In this document: in pieces, positions 17,199-25,651 of the stretch
How the letters are laid out: the number at the start of each line of letters is the position of its first letter
Numbering within the stretch: the first letter of the stretch is position 1
Source of the DNA: Hyphomonadaceae bacterium
GTDB taxonomy: Bacteria > Pseudomonadota > Alphaproteobacteria > Caulobacterales > Aquidulcibacteraceae
Direction: 5' to 3'
Length of the DNA stretch: 64,000 nt
NCBI GenBank assembly: GCA_019636095.1
Contig: JAHBYF010000002.1
Coordinates: 496,001 to 560,000 of the forward strand
The notes under the pieces: model-generated
What the model saw: only the letters and a program-made list of their open reading frames with translations
Databases searched by the model: none
Told to the model about the DNA's origin: nothing
Translations under genes and position numbers: made by a program

Positions 17199-18470
17199 AT
17201 GAACGCGCCGACAAAGCCCCCAGAAGCGAGACAGCGCGCGGATGTCGAGATTCTGACGCTCGGCTGCCGCCTCAACGCTTATGAAAGCGAAGCCATGCGC
17301 GCGCTCGCGCACGAAGCGGCGCTGTCGAACGCAGTGATTATCAATACGTGCGCAGTCACCGGCGAAGCTGTGCGTCAGGCGCGGCAAAGCATTCGCCGCG
17401 CGCGTCGGGAACGGCCAGATGCGGAAATCATCGTCACTGGCTGCGCCGCGCAGATCGATCCGCAAAGCTTTGCGGCAATGCCGGAGGTCAGCCGTGTCAT
17501 CGGCAATGCCGAAAAGATGCGCGCTGAGAGCTTTGCGCAAACGCACGAACGCGTCGCCGTTGCGGACATCATGTCCGTACGGGAGACAGCCTCGCATCTG
17601 ATTGACGGCTTTGCCGAGCGCACGCGCGTTTATGTGCAGGTCCAAAATGGTTGCGATCACCGTTGCACGTTTTGCATCATTCCTTACGGGCGCGGAAATT
17701 CCCGCTCATCACCAGCGGGCGAAATCGTTGAGCAGATCAAGCGTCTTGCTGCGAACGGCGTGCCTGAAGTTGTGCTGACCGGCGTTGACCTCACCTCGTG
17801 GGGCGCTGACCTGCCAGGTCAGCCACAGCTTGGTGCGCTTGTTGCCCGCATTCTGAAACTCGTGCCCGATCTGCCGTTGCTGCGGCTTTCCTCGCTCGAT
17901 GCGATCGAGATGGATAATCAGTTGTTTGAACTCGTCACCCAAAGCGATCGTGTCGCGCCTTACCTTCACCTCTCGCTTCAGCACGGCGATGACATGATCC
18001 TAAAGCGCATGAAGCGCCGTCACTCGCGCGCACAAGCGATCGAGCTTTGCCAGCGCGTGAAGGAAGCGCGGCCCGAGATCGCCTTGGGCGCCGATCTGAT
18101 CGCTGGCTTCCCGACTGAAACGGAAGAGCACTTTGCCAATTTGCTCTCAATCGTGGACGCATGCGGCTTGGCCTATGTTCACGCCTTCCCGTTCAGCCCG
18201 CGCGAAGGCACGCCGGCCGCGCGTATGCCGCAAGTGGAGCGCCGCGTCGTGAAGGAGCGCGCTGCGCGCCTGCGCGAAGCCGGTGCGGCTGCGCTCGAGC
18301 GGCATCTCAATGCTTGGGTTGGTCGCGAAGAAATGGGCGTCGTAGAGCGCGACGGCTTTGCCCGCCTGCCCGATTTCACGCCAGTCCAGTTCAGTGGCGG
18401 CGGCGAAGGTCATCGGCGCCTGCGTTTCACCGGCCATGACGGACAACACCTTATCGGCGCAGCCGCATGA
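17199..18470 (+). CDS. mtaB: tRNA t6A37 methylthiotransferase MtaB
   Basis: 423 residues. N-terminal UPF0004 domain with cluster cysteines in LGCRLNAYESEA, INTCAVTGEA and TGCAAQIDP. Radical-SAM motif C152-x3-C156-x2-C159 (CDHRCTFCIIPYGRG). C-terminal TRAM region is short. The signature fits the MtaB branch of the MiaB family, which adds a methylthio group to t6A at tRNA position 37. Like TrmD, encoded 1.1 kb upstream, it therefore acts on position 37. No good ribosome-binding site precedes the ATG. It overlaps ftsY by four bases. Confidence 0.95.
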   Translation: MNAPTKPPEARQRADVEILTLGCRLNAYESEAMRALAHEAALSNAVIINTCAVTGEAVRQARQSIRRARRERPDAEIIVTGCAAQIDPQSFAAMPEVSRVIGNAEKMRAESFAQTHERVAVADIMSVRETASHLIDGFAERTRVYVQVQNGCDHRCTFCIIPYGRGNSRSSPAGEIVEQIKRLAANGVPEVVLTGVDLTSWGADLPGQPQLGALVARILKLVPDLPLLRLSSLDAIEMDNQLFELVTQSDRVAPYLHLSLQHGDDMILKRMKRRHSRAQAIELCQRVKEARPEIALGADLIAGFPTETEEHFANLLSIVDACGLAYVHAFPFSPREGTPAARMPQVERRVVKERAARLREAGAAALERHLNAWVGREEMGVVERDGFARLPDFTPVQFSGGGEGHRRLRFTGHDGQHLIGAAA

Positions 18471-19432
18471 TCTGGGGACTTTTCGGCAAGAAGGACAAGC
18501 CGGGCCAAACCCAAGCGCCCGAACAGGCCAAAGGCTTGTTCGATGGCCTTCGCAAGTCGTCGAACAAACTCGCGGAAAGCATCACCTCGGTTTTCACCAA
18601 GGAAAAACTCGACGCCGCCGACCTCGCCGAACTCGAAGAAATGCTGATCGCCTCGGACATGGGCGCGGCGGCCGCTGCACGCATCAGCGCGGCTTTAGCC
18701 GATCAGCGCTTCAGCAAAGAGAACGGCGACGCCGAAGCACGTGAAGCGCTGGCTGGCGAAGTCGCGCGTATCCTGAAGCCACGCGAAGCGACGCTTGATC
18801 TCACCGATGGCGTGAAGCCCCGCATTGTGCTGGTTATCGGCGTCAATGGCTCCGGCAAAACCACCACAATTGGCAAGCTCGCGAAGAATTTGACCGACGC
18901 CGGCGCTAAGGTGGTCATCGGCGCGGCCGACACCTTCCGCGCGGCCGCGATCGAACAGCTCAAAGTCTGGGCCGATCGTTCCGGCGCTTCCTTCGTGGCT
19001 TCAACTCAAGGCGCCGATGCCGCGGGCGTGGCCTTCGAAACCGTGAAGCGGGCCAAGGAAGAGAACGCCGACGTGGCGCTGATCGACACGGCGGGCCGCC
19101 TTCAGAACAAATCCGAGTTGATGGCGGAGCTCGCGAAAATCATCCGCGTTATGCGCAAGATCGATGAAGACGCACCGCATGAAACGTTGCTCGTGCTCGA
19201 CGCCACCGTAGGTCAGAACGCGCTAAGCCAAGTCGATAACTTCCGCTCGGTGACGGAGATCACCGGTCTGGTGATGACGAAACTCGACGGCACGGCCAAG
19301 GGCGGCGTCCTCGTCGCCGTCGCCCAGCGCCACGCCATCCCGATCCACTTTGTCGGCGTTGGTGAGAAAGCCGAAGACTTGCAGCAATTCGATGCCGTAA
19401 GCTTCTCACGCGCGCTGGTAGGATTGAATTAA
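18467..19432 (+). CDS. ftsY: Signal recognition particle receptor FtsY
   Basis: 321 residues. The N-terminal A domain is very short, and the NG domain begins near residue 25 (LFDGLRKSSNKLAESITSVF). G-domain motifs: VIGVNGSGKTTTIGKLA, DTFRAAAIEQL, DTAGRLQNKSELM, TKLDGTAKGG and the closing PIHFVGVGEKAEDLQQFD. FtsY is the membrane-associated GTPase that receives the Ffh-ribosome complex. It is translationally coupled to mtaB (ATGA overlap) and ends in a four-base TTAA overlap with the convergent cyclophilin gene. Confidence 0.97.
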   Translation: MIWGLFGKKDKPGQTQAPEQAKGLFDGLRKSSNKLAESITSVFTKEKLDAADLAELEEMLIASDMGAAAAARISAALADQRFSKENGDAEAREALAGEVARILKPREATLDLTDGVKPRIVLVIGVNGSGKTTTIGKLAKNLTDAGAKVVIGAADTFRAAAIEQLKVWADRSGASFVASTQGADAAGVAFETVKRAKEENADVALIDTAGRLQNKSELMAELAKIIRVMRKIDEDAPHETLLVLDATVGQNALSQVDNFRSVTEITGLVMTKLDGTAKGGVLVAVAQRHAIPIHFVGVGEKAEDLQQFDAVSFSRALVGLN

Positions 19433-20328
19433 CTCCGCACACGCACCGGCAACGGCACGTTGCAGAGATTGATATGTCCGATCGGGTCGAGGAACCAGCT
19501 TTCACGGCGGAAGCGGCGGCTTTCGATCACATCGCGGAAAGTTGCGCTGTCGGTTCGGAGCGCTTCCAGATTTACGCGCTCGCTTGCGGGCAGCTCTGAT
19601 CCCAAACGCACGGACGTGATTGTCGTGCGCTCTCCGGGCGTTTCATAAAAGCCTAGCGGGCCGGTTCCGCGCGGCATCGTGGACAGCAGCTCCATGCCCT
19701 GCAACACGCGGCCGACAGTGGCGATGTTGCGATCCAAGTGCCGCGGCGACTGGCCAATGACGACATAAAGCTCAGCGCCGCTGCCGCTGTCGGCTGTGTC
19801 GCCACGCCCGGCGCCGACCATGGCCGGGCAATGCGCCATCCACGTGCGGCTGCCATTGCTGGCAACCGGGAAGCCGTGTGCGAAACCGACCTCCCGCGCA
19901 TAGGAGTCCGGGTCCGGCAGGCGCGTGATTTGCACGCCGCTGCGCGGGCGATCAAACTCAGCTTCAAGCGTAGCGGTAGCCGTTCCCATCGGATGTGGAT
20001 CGGCTTCGTCGCGGCCCCACTGGACGACGTAGTTCTCCTGGCTACGGACAATCTGCGCACCGTCCCAGTAATGGGCGCGCGCCAGGGCTTGGATATTGGC
20101 CGTATGCAACGGGGTGTAATCAGCAGCGAGTTCAATAATCACGCGGCCTTGCGGCAGCTGCATGTAGAGCAAATTGTTCTGATCGACGGTGCGCCAGTCG
20201 TTGGCTGGCGATTGTTCCAGAATTTCGCCTAGAGATCGCGCCGCCGGCGCTTCGTCGCCCCCCGTCGGCGCCTCCGCGCTCGCACATGCGGCCAACAAAC
20301 CCAGCGCCATCAAGCCAAAAAGCCGCAT
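19429..20328 (-). CDS. Cyclophilin-type peptidyl-prolyl isomerase lipoprotein
   Basis: 299 residues from the ATG at 20328, chosen because GGAGGGG precedes it and it yields a perfect lipoprotein signal ([15 protein letters not shown]). An upstream in-frame start would add 29 residues with no such signal. The body is a cyclophilin domain ([48 protein letters not shown]), with an insertion relative to small cyclophilins and somewhat degenerate active-site residues (IVRS in place of FHRV). It probably assists folding of exported proteins at the inner face of the envelope. It is divergent from yciB. Confidence 0.87.
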   Translation of the reverse strand: MRLFGLMALGLLAACASAEAPTGGDEAPAARSLGEILEQSPANDWRTVDQNNLLYMQLPQGRVIIELAADYTPLHTANIQALARAHYWDGAQIVRSQENYVVQWGRDEADPHPMGTATATLEAEFDRPRSGVQITRLPDPDSYAREVGFAHGFPVASNGSRTWMAHCPAMVGAGRGDTADSGSGAELYVVIGQSPRHLDRNIATVGRVLQGMELLSTMPRGTGPLGFYETPGERTTITSVRLGSELPASERVNLEALRTDSATFRDVIESRRFRRESWFLDPIGHINLCNVPLPVRVRS

Positions 20329-20389
20329 CGTCCCCTCCGAATGTAGCGCCATCTGGACAGGGATCGTCCCTGAAGGCAATCCGCTTCTG

Positions 20390-21022
20390 ATGAGCGACGA
20401 ACTCCCTGCCCGCACCAGCCCGTCCAGCCCGCGTCAATTGCTGATCGATTTCGGCCCGGTCGGGTTGTTCATCGTTTCAAGCAATATCCTCAACCGCTTC
20501 CCAGAGACCAAAGACAATTCGATCTTCATCGCGACCGCGATCTTCATCGTCGCGACACTCATCGCCATCGCCTACTGCCGCTGGAAGACTGGACGCATTC
20601 CGCCCGCGCTTATCGTGGTGGGCGTTTTGGTTGTGGGATTTGGCGGGCTCACGCTTGCGCTCCACGATGACGAATTCATCAAGCTGCGGCCGACCTTCGC
20701 CAACATCTTTTACTGCACCGCCATTCTGATCTCGGTGCTGATCCGCCAAAACGTCATGAAGCTCGTGTTCGGTCATGTGTTCGCGTTTTCGGAGCGTATC
20801 TGGACGATCTTGGCGCTGCGCTGGGCGGGGTTTTTCTTCGTGATGATTTTCGCTGCGGAGTACATTCGCCGAACCATGTCGACGGAGGATTGGGTCAACT
20901 ATCACTTCCCGGTGCTCTACGTTCCGACAATCATCTTTGCGCTCGCCAACACGCCATTCATTCTGAAGCACAACATCGAGACGCCAACCGAGACGCCGTC
21001 ACAGCAGGCGCCAAGCGCCTGA
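20390..21022 (+). CDS. yciB: YciB/septation protein A family membrane protein
   Basis: 210 residues from the ATG at 20390. Five to six transmembrane helices. The YciB signatures are visible: RQLLIDFGPVGLFIVSS at the N-terminus, and KLVFGHVFAFSERIWTILALRWAGFFFVM in the second half. YciB is an inner-membrane protein linked to envelope integrity and septation in several bacteria. An in-frame start at 20189 would overlap the divergent cyclophilin gene and is rejected. Confidence 0.9.
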   Translation: MSDELPARTSPSSPRQLLIDFGPVGLFIVSSNILNRFPETKDNSIFIATAIFIVATLIAIAYCRWKTGRIPPALIVVGVLVVGFGGLTLALHDDEFIKLRPTFANIFYCTAILISVLIRQNVMKLVFGHVFAFSERIWTILALRWAGFFFVMIFAAEYIRRTMSTEDWVNYHFPVLYVPTIIFALANTPFILKHNIETPTETPSQQAPSA

Positions 21023-21133
21023 TTGCGCCGCATTTGATGCCGAATTTCGCCTTCCTGGCGAACAATGCTCGAACGCATGATTGATCGCGCTGATCGCGCC
21101 GTTAATCTCCGCCCGCGTTTGGGGCGGCACAAA

Positions 21134-21703
21134 ATGGCGCGGTCGACACCGGATTCTTCCGAATCCGACCAGTTCAAATTGGCGGGCTCTCCCAGCCATC
21201 TACTGCATCGCGCGGAGCAACTCGCGGCGGAGCGTTTCACGCAACTGGTCGGCGACACAATCAAACTCCGCGAGTTCATCATCCTCGCTGCGATCGCCGA
21301 AAAGCCGGGTCTCAGCCAAACCGATCTCGGCCGCATTGCGGGGGTCGATCGCTCCACACTCGCGGATGCAATGGGCAAGATGGAGCACCGCGGCTGGATC
21401 GTGCGTACGCCATCTACATCCGATGGACGCGCCTACTCCGTGCTGCTTGGGCAGGCAGGTGGGACAATGCTCTCCGCCACAACACAGCACGCGCGCGCAG
21501 CCGACGCCGCCATTCTTGATCTGCTCCCGAAAACCAAAGGCCGTAGCTTCATCAACACGCTGACTAAACTGGCAGGCCTCGCTGATGCAGCGGCGGCGAA
21601 AGCCGAGCGCGAACAGAAAAAGCTCGCCAAGCGCAAGGCGCGCGAACGCGCGGCCGAGAAGAAGGCAAAGCTGCGCGCCGCCTCACGCAAGCAGCGCAGT
21701 TAG
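21134..21703 (+). CDS. MarR-family regulator with a basic C-terminal tail
   Basis: 189 residues from ATG 21134. A MarR winged helix lies at about residues 15-135 (REFIILAAIAEKPGLSQTDLGRIAGVDRSTLADAMGKMEHRGWIVRTPSTSDGRAYSVLL). The last about 35 residues are almost entirely Lys, Arg, Ala and Glu (EQKKLAKRKARERAAEKKAKLRAAS is part of it), which is unusual for MarR proteins and may bind DNA non-specifically. An in-frame start at 21065 is possible but lacks support. No neighbouring target is obvious; the nearest genes are yciB and the convergent ccmG, with which it shares a TTAG stop overlap. Confidence 0.8.
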   Translation: MARSTPDSSESDQFKLAGSPSHLLHRAEQLAAERFTQLVGDTIKLREFIILAAIAEKPGLSQTDLGRIAGVDRSTLADAMGKMEHRGWIVRTPSTSDGRAYSVLLGQAGGTMLSATTQHARAADAAILDLLPKTKGRSFINTLTKLAGLADAAAAKAEREQKKLAKRKARERAAEKKAKLRAASRKQRS

Positions 21704-22215
21704 CGCAGCGCCGGCAGGATCACATCGCGCACAGACTCTTCAGTCAGCGGTCCGCGATAGGCGGCGCGAATGACGCCATCCGGGCCGATTACGAATGTCT
21801 CGGGCACGCCAGTAACGCCGATCTCAAGTCCGTACCGCCCGTCGGGGTCGAGTCCGACATCGGTGAATGGATTACCTAACTCGGCCAGATACGCAGTCGC
21901 TGCTTCCGGACGATCCTTATAAGCGATACCGACAATGTCGACGCCTTGGCGGCTCAGCGTCAGCAATTGCGGATGCTCCGCCCGGCATGGCGTGCACCAC
22001 GACGCGAAAAGATTCACGACGTAGGCGCGGCCGGCTCGTTCACCGTTGGTCAGCGGCCGATCGCCTTCGAGCCGCGCAAGCGCATAGGCTGGCGCAGGCT
22101 GGCCGACCATGCCTTCCGTGAAACGCTCCCGCCCACTCTCACGCGCTAGCAAGAAGACGCTGACACCGCAGAGCGCCAGCAGTGCAAGCAAAGGTACGAA
22201 CGCGATCCATCTCAC
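21700..22215 (-). CDS. ccmG: Thiol:disulfide interchange protein CcmG/DsbE
   Basis: 171 residues from a GTG that overlaps the ccmD stop (GTGA). An N-terminal signal anchor (RWIAFVPLLALLALCGVSVFLLA) tethers a periplasmic thioredoxin domain with the active site SWCTPCRAEH and cis-Pro region GVPETFVIG. CcmG reduces apocytochrome c cysteines so that heme can be attached. An ATG at 22251 is an alternative start but would sit deep inside ccmD. Last gene of the ccmABCDG unit. Confidence 0.9.
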   Translation of the reverse strand: MRWIAFVPLLALLALCGVSVFLLARESGRERFTEGMVGQPAPAYALARLEGDRPLTNGERAGRAYVVNLFASWCTPCRAEHPQLLTLSRQGVDIVGIAYKDRPEAATAYLAELGNPFTDVGLDPDGRYGLEIGVTGVPETFVIGPDGVIRAAYRGPLTEESVRDVILPALR

Positions 22216-22349
22216 GGCATTTTGTCCAGGTCGCGCGCGCGACGCTCCCATGATCCCAGGCGGAGCAGCACGACCGTTGCGAGCAAGGCGAGCCCGCCGA
22301 GGGCCACCGCATACGCCGGCCACACATATGCCCAGCCGCCTTCAATCAT
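22212..22349 (-). CDS. ccmD: Heme exporter subunit CcmD (45 aa)
   Basis: A 45-residue frame fits exactly between ccmC and ccmG, overlapping each by four bases (ATGA and GTGA). It begins MIEGGWAYVWPAYAVALG and has a single transmembrane helix followed by a basic tail (RLGSWERRARDLDK). This is the typical CcmD layout: WxYVWPAY, one helix, basic end. CcmD links the CcmABC complex to CcmE and helps release holo-CcmE. Confidence 0.88.
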   Translation of the reverse strand: MIEGGWAYVWPAYAVALGGLALLATVVLLRLGSWERRARDLDKMP

Positions 22350-23068
22350 GATTGCGCCTTTCGAAGCTCGGCGCTCTCAACGCGCCGGCGGAAAATCGCT
22401 GCGCGCATATTCATCAGCGTGAGCGCGCCAAACAAGAGAAGGTAGGCGCCGCCCAGCGTGAGCAACGGTCCCAGCATTTCGTCATTGATGGCAGAGCCGC
22501 CAGACCGCATCAGGCTCGCGGGCTGGTGCAGCGTGCTCCACCAGTCGACCGAGAATTTCACGATCGGCAAGTTGATTGCGCCGACTAGGCAAAGAATGGC
22601 TGCAAGTCGTGCAGCCCGCTCCTCATCCTCGATAGCGTTCCACAGCGCGAGGTAACCGAGATAGGTAATGAAGAGGACGAGCATCGACGTCATGCGACCG
22701 TCCCATTCCCACCATGTGCCCCAGGTTGGCGCGCCCCACAATGAGCCGGTGACCAAACAAATGCCGGCGAAGACGGCACCCACTGGCGCCGCAGCGCGCG
22801 CCGCGACGTCCGCCAACACATGGCGCCAAACCAAACCGATGAAACTTGCGCCCGCCATGAACGCATACGCACCCATCGACCACCAGGCGGCGGGCACGTG
22901 CACATACATGATGCGAACGGTGTCACCCATTTGATAGTCGGGCGGCGAATAGAACAGCGCCCAAGGAATACCGGTCGCGAACAGAACCAGCGCGCCGACA
23001 AACAGAACGGGTGCGGCCCAAGCCGAGAACACCATGAAACGCGCCGGATTGGCGAGGAAAGCAAACAT
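22346..23068 (-). CDS. ccmC: Heme exporter protein CcmC
   Basis: 240 residues with six transmembrane helices. The tryptophan-rich heme-handling signature is visible (WGAPTWGTWWEWDGRMTSMLVL, shown here in two parts: WGTWWEWD and RMTS). Conserved periplasmic histidines are in VHVPAAWWS and STLHQPAS. CcmC presents heme to CcmE. The ATG at 23068 gives the family-typical start (MFAFLANPARF); a TTG at 23083 is less likely. It is 43 bases downstream of ccmB. Confidence 0.95.
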   Translation of the reverse strand: MFAFLANPARFMVFSAWAAPVLFVGALVLFATGIPWALFYSPPDYQMGDTVRIMYVHVPAAWWSMGAYAFMAGASFIGLVWRHVLADVAARAAAPVGAVFAGICLVTGSLWGAPTWGTWWEWDGRMTSMLVLFITYLGYLALWNAIEDEERAARLAAILCLVGAINLPIVKFSVDWWSTLHQPASLMRSGGSAINDEMLGPLLTLGGAYLLLFGALTLMNMRAAIFRRRVESAELRKAQS

Positions 23069-23111
23069 CGCGGGCGCTACCAATCGCGGTTTGGAGGCAA
23101 AGGCAATGCGG

Positions 23112-23762
23112 TCATTCCGCCTGCAGCCGAAGCGCGGCTGCGGCGGCTATGGGTCCGAGCGCCAAGCCGCCCAAGGCGCAGCCGCCGAGAATGGCAAAAG
23201 CGGCGGCCACGTCTTCACCCGACGCCACCGATGCGCCAAAAATGATAGGCGGCGCAAACAAGGGCAGCACGATCAACGCCAGGAGGACCCCGCCGCGTTT
23301 CACACTCGCCGTCAGCGCCGCGCCGATCAAACCGACACCCACGAACCCGGCGGTCCCAAGCGCCAAACTGGCGACGATTGAGGGCACACGCTCGACCGGC
23401 GCCTGCAAAGCGATAGCAATCGGCGCGCCTGTGAGCGCCAATGGCAAACCAATAGCCACCCAAAGCGCAGCCCCCTTCGCGAAGACGATCAGCTCCAGCG
23501 GCGGCGCCGAGAGCAACATCTGATCGAGTGAGCCGTCTTCGAGATCCGCTTGAAACAAGCGCTCCAGCATCCCCATCACCGACAACGCTGCGGCAATCCA
23601 GACCAAAGGCGGGCCCGCCGCCTGCAATAGCGTGCGCTCGGGACCCATCGCGAGCGGCACAAGCAAGGTTGCGCCGAGAAAATAGCCGATTGGCGCAAGA
23701 GCGCCGCCACCAGCCCATAGCAAAGCCAACTCGCGCCGGAAGGTGACGCCAAACGCGCTCAT
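23112..23762 (-). CDS. ccmB: Heme ABC exporter permease CcmB
   Basis: 216 residues and six transmembrane helices. Recognised by the N-terminal FRRELALLWAGGG, the segment LFQADLEDGSLDQMLLS and the TGAPIAIAL region of CcmB. It forms the membrane part of the CcmAB transporter that powers release of holo-CcmE. The start overlaps the ccmA stop by four bases. Confidence 0.94.
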   Translation of the reverse strand: MSAFGVTFRRELALLWAGGGALAPIGYFLGATLLVPLAMGPERTLLQAAGPPLVWIAAALSVMGMLERLFQADLEDGSLDQMLLSAPPLELIVFAKGAALWVAIGLPLALTGAPIAIALQAPVERVPSIVASLALGTAGFVGVGLIGAALTASVKRGGVLLALIVLPLFAPPIIFGASVASGEDVAAAFAILGGCALGGLALGPIAAAAALRLQAE

Positions 23763-24376
23763 GCCGCCACGCGGACCGCTTGCGACGGCGGCGCGCCCAG
23801 CGGTTCATGAACCGCTGCGATCGCGATGCCGCCGCTCGCACGATGCGCCGCAATCATCTCGTTCAGCACCGCTTTGCCGCCTTCATCGAGCGCCGCGGCA
23901 GGCTCATCGAGCAACCAGATCGGCCTTGGCGCAACTATGAGTCGCGACAGCGCGAGCCGCCGCGCCTGCCCCTGGCTCAGCACTCGCACGGGCAGAGACA
24001 TCACGGGTCCGAGACCGAGCGTCTGCGCGACATAGTCCTCGCTCGGCGATCCACCGAACAACCCGGCCCAGTAGTGCAAATGCGCACGCACGCTCGCTTC
24101 GCGCTTCAGCGCATTCGCATGCCCCACATAATGCAGCGCAAGTGAGGGATCCTCAGCGCCTTCAATCGCGATCTGACCCGCGCGCGGGCGCAGCAATCCG
24201 GCGATAGCGCGCAACAGGCTCGTCTTCCCCGAACCGTTCGAGCCCTGCACTTCGACATAGGCGCCGGAAGCGGCTGCAAAGCTCAGCCCCTCGAACAGCA
24301 CGCGCTGTCCACGCGACAGCGAAAGGGCTTCGACGCGGATTGATGGTCTGTCTCGGAAAGGTCCGCGAGCGCTCAT
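23759..24376 (-). CDS. ccmA: Heme ABC exporter ATP-binding protein CcmA
   Basis: 205 residues. ABC ATPase with Walker A GSNGSGKTSLL, signature LSQGQARRLALSRL, Walker B IWLLDEP and H-loop region AAVHEPLG. Length and tight coupling to ccmB identify it as CcmA rather than a generic ATPase. It starts the ccmABCDG operon. ccmE, ccmF and ccmH are not in this window, so the cytochrome c maturation system is split between loci. Confidence 0.95.
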   Translation of the reverse strand: MSARGPFRDRPSIRVEALSLSRGQRVLFEGLSFAAASGAYVEVQGSNGSGKTSLLRAIAGLLRPRAGQIAIEGAEDPSLALHYVGHANALKREASVRAHLHYWAGLFGGSPSEDYVAQTLGLGPVMSLPVRVLSQGQARRLALSRLIVAPRPIWLLDEPAAALDEGGKAVLNEMIAAHRASGGIAIAAVHEPLGAPPSQAVRVAA

Positions 24377-24450
24377 AATGCGGCCCTGGTTCTAGAAAGG
24401 GTTGCACGATCCGCCAAGTCGCGCTTGGTGGAGCGGAGGGAGGTGCGGCG

Positions 24451-25398
24451 ATGCGTCGTTTTTGGGCGGGAATTGCGTTGGCGGCGGCGCTCGCTGCGTG
24501 TGGACAAGCGAATCAAAGCGCGCCAGGCGGGGGCGGCGAAGCGGTCTACGGCATGGCCGATATGGAACGCAGCGCCGCCATGGAAGAGACGCCAGCCGCT
24601 CAACCGGCGTCGCCACCACCAGAAGACGCATCCACTAGCGCGACCACCGTTGGTCCAACGCCAACCCTCTATCTCGCCTACACCTACGCGCTTGGCCTTG
24701 AGATTCCGAGCGAGCGACTGACGGGCGTGATGGATCGCCACATTCAAGCCTGCCAAGCGGCCGGCCCGCGCCTGTGCCAGCTGATCAGCTCAAACCGCAG
24801 TGGCAGCCCAAACAGCGACATGAACGGCATCGTCTCGCTGCGCGCCGAACCCAACTGGCTCAACACCTTCAAGTCAGGCATTGCGCAGCAAGCGAACGAA
24901 GCAGGCGGGCGCGTCGACTCGGAAAACACTACCTCTGAAGACCTAACGCGTCAGATCGTCGACACCGAAGCGCGCCTACGCGCGCAAACGACGCTGCGCG
25001 ATCGGCTTCAGGAATTGCTGCGCACCAGCCGCGGGCGTCTGTCTGACCTGCTCGAAGTCGAGCGCGAACTTGCGCGCGTCCAAGGCGAGATCGATTCCGT
25101 CCAATCTCAGCTTGCGGTCATGCGCACGCGCGTGGCGATGTCTGAATTGACGATCGCCTATCACTCGTCTCCGCGCTCTGTCGGCAGCGACACGTTCGAA
25201 CCATTGCGCCAAGCGTTCGCGAGCTTCCTCGGCATCATCGTCGGTGGGTTTGCGGCGATCATCGTGATCATCGCCGGGCTAATCCCATTCGCGGTCGTGC
25301 TGATCCCGCTGATCTGGCTCTTGCTCCGCTGGCGCAAAAACCGTGGTGGACGCCTCTTCCGTCGCGCCGCTGCACCGGCGCCGCCAGCGGAAAGCTAG
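24451..25398 (+). CDS. DUF4349-domain lipoprotein
   Basis: 315 residues. Lipoprotein signal MRRFWAGIALAAALAAC, a low-complexity linker, then a DUF4349 domain (about 90-245). This contains a helical coiled-coil pair (QIVDTEARLRAQTTLRDRL...DLLEVERELARVQGEIDSVQSQL) and ends in a transmembrane helix (FLGIIVGGFAAIIVIIAGLIPF) with a basic C-terminal tail. The combination of an N-terminal lipid and a C-terminal helix would make it anchored twice. The function of the family is unknown. GGAGGGAGG precedes the ATG. Confidence 0.87.
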   Translation: MRRFWAGIALAAALAACGQANQSAPGGGGEAVYGMADMERSAAMEETPAAQPASPPPEDASTSATTVGPTPTLYLAYTYALGLEIPSERLTGVMDRHIQACQAAGPRLCQLISSNRSGSPNSDMNGIVSLRAEPNWLNTFKSGIAQQANEAGGRVDSENTTSEDLTRQIVDTEARLRAQTTLRDRLQELLRTSRGRLSDLLEVERELARVQGEIDSVQSQLAVMRTRVAMSELTIAYHSSPRSVGSDTFEPLRQAFASFLGIIVGGFAAIIVIIAGLIPFAVVLIPLIWLLLRWRKNRGGRLFRRAAAPAPPAES

Positions 25399-25486
25399 GC
25401 GCGACAGGTTCGGCTGACGGGCTGGCAACGGCTCGTCCCGCCAAAGCGTCGCGCTGAGCCTGTTCGAAGCGCAACCAAGTTGATAG

Positions 25487-25503
25487 TTGCGAACCATTCG
25501 CAA
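25487..25503. promoter_or_regulatory. Fur-like operator upstream of acnA
   Basis: TTGCGAACCATTCGCAA is a perfect inverted repeat with seven-base arms. Its inner 15 bases match the classical enterobacterial Fur box TGAGAATGATTCTCA at 11 positions. It follows a TTGATA -35-like element (25480-25485) by one base and therefore occupies the promoter spacer. A 15/17 identical copy lies in the promoter of the TonB-dependent receptor gene (48266-48282). Confidence 0.6.
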
Positions 25504-25651
25504 ACATCATTGGGGTAGTGCGCACTGACTAATTGCGCCTTCGCAAATCAGCGCTACATACGCCTTGCCGCGCGACCGGTTTGATTCCGGATTTGGGGCG
25601 CTCCCCAACGCGTTTGCATCTCTGTCGCTACCTCTAGCCGGATGCACAAAC

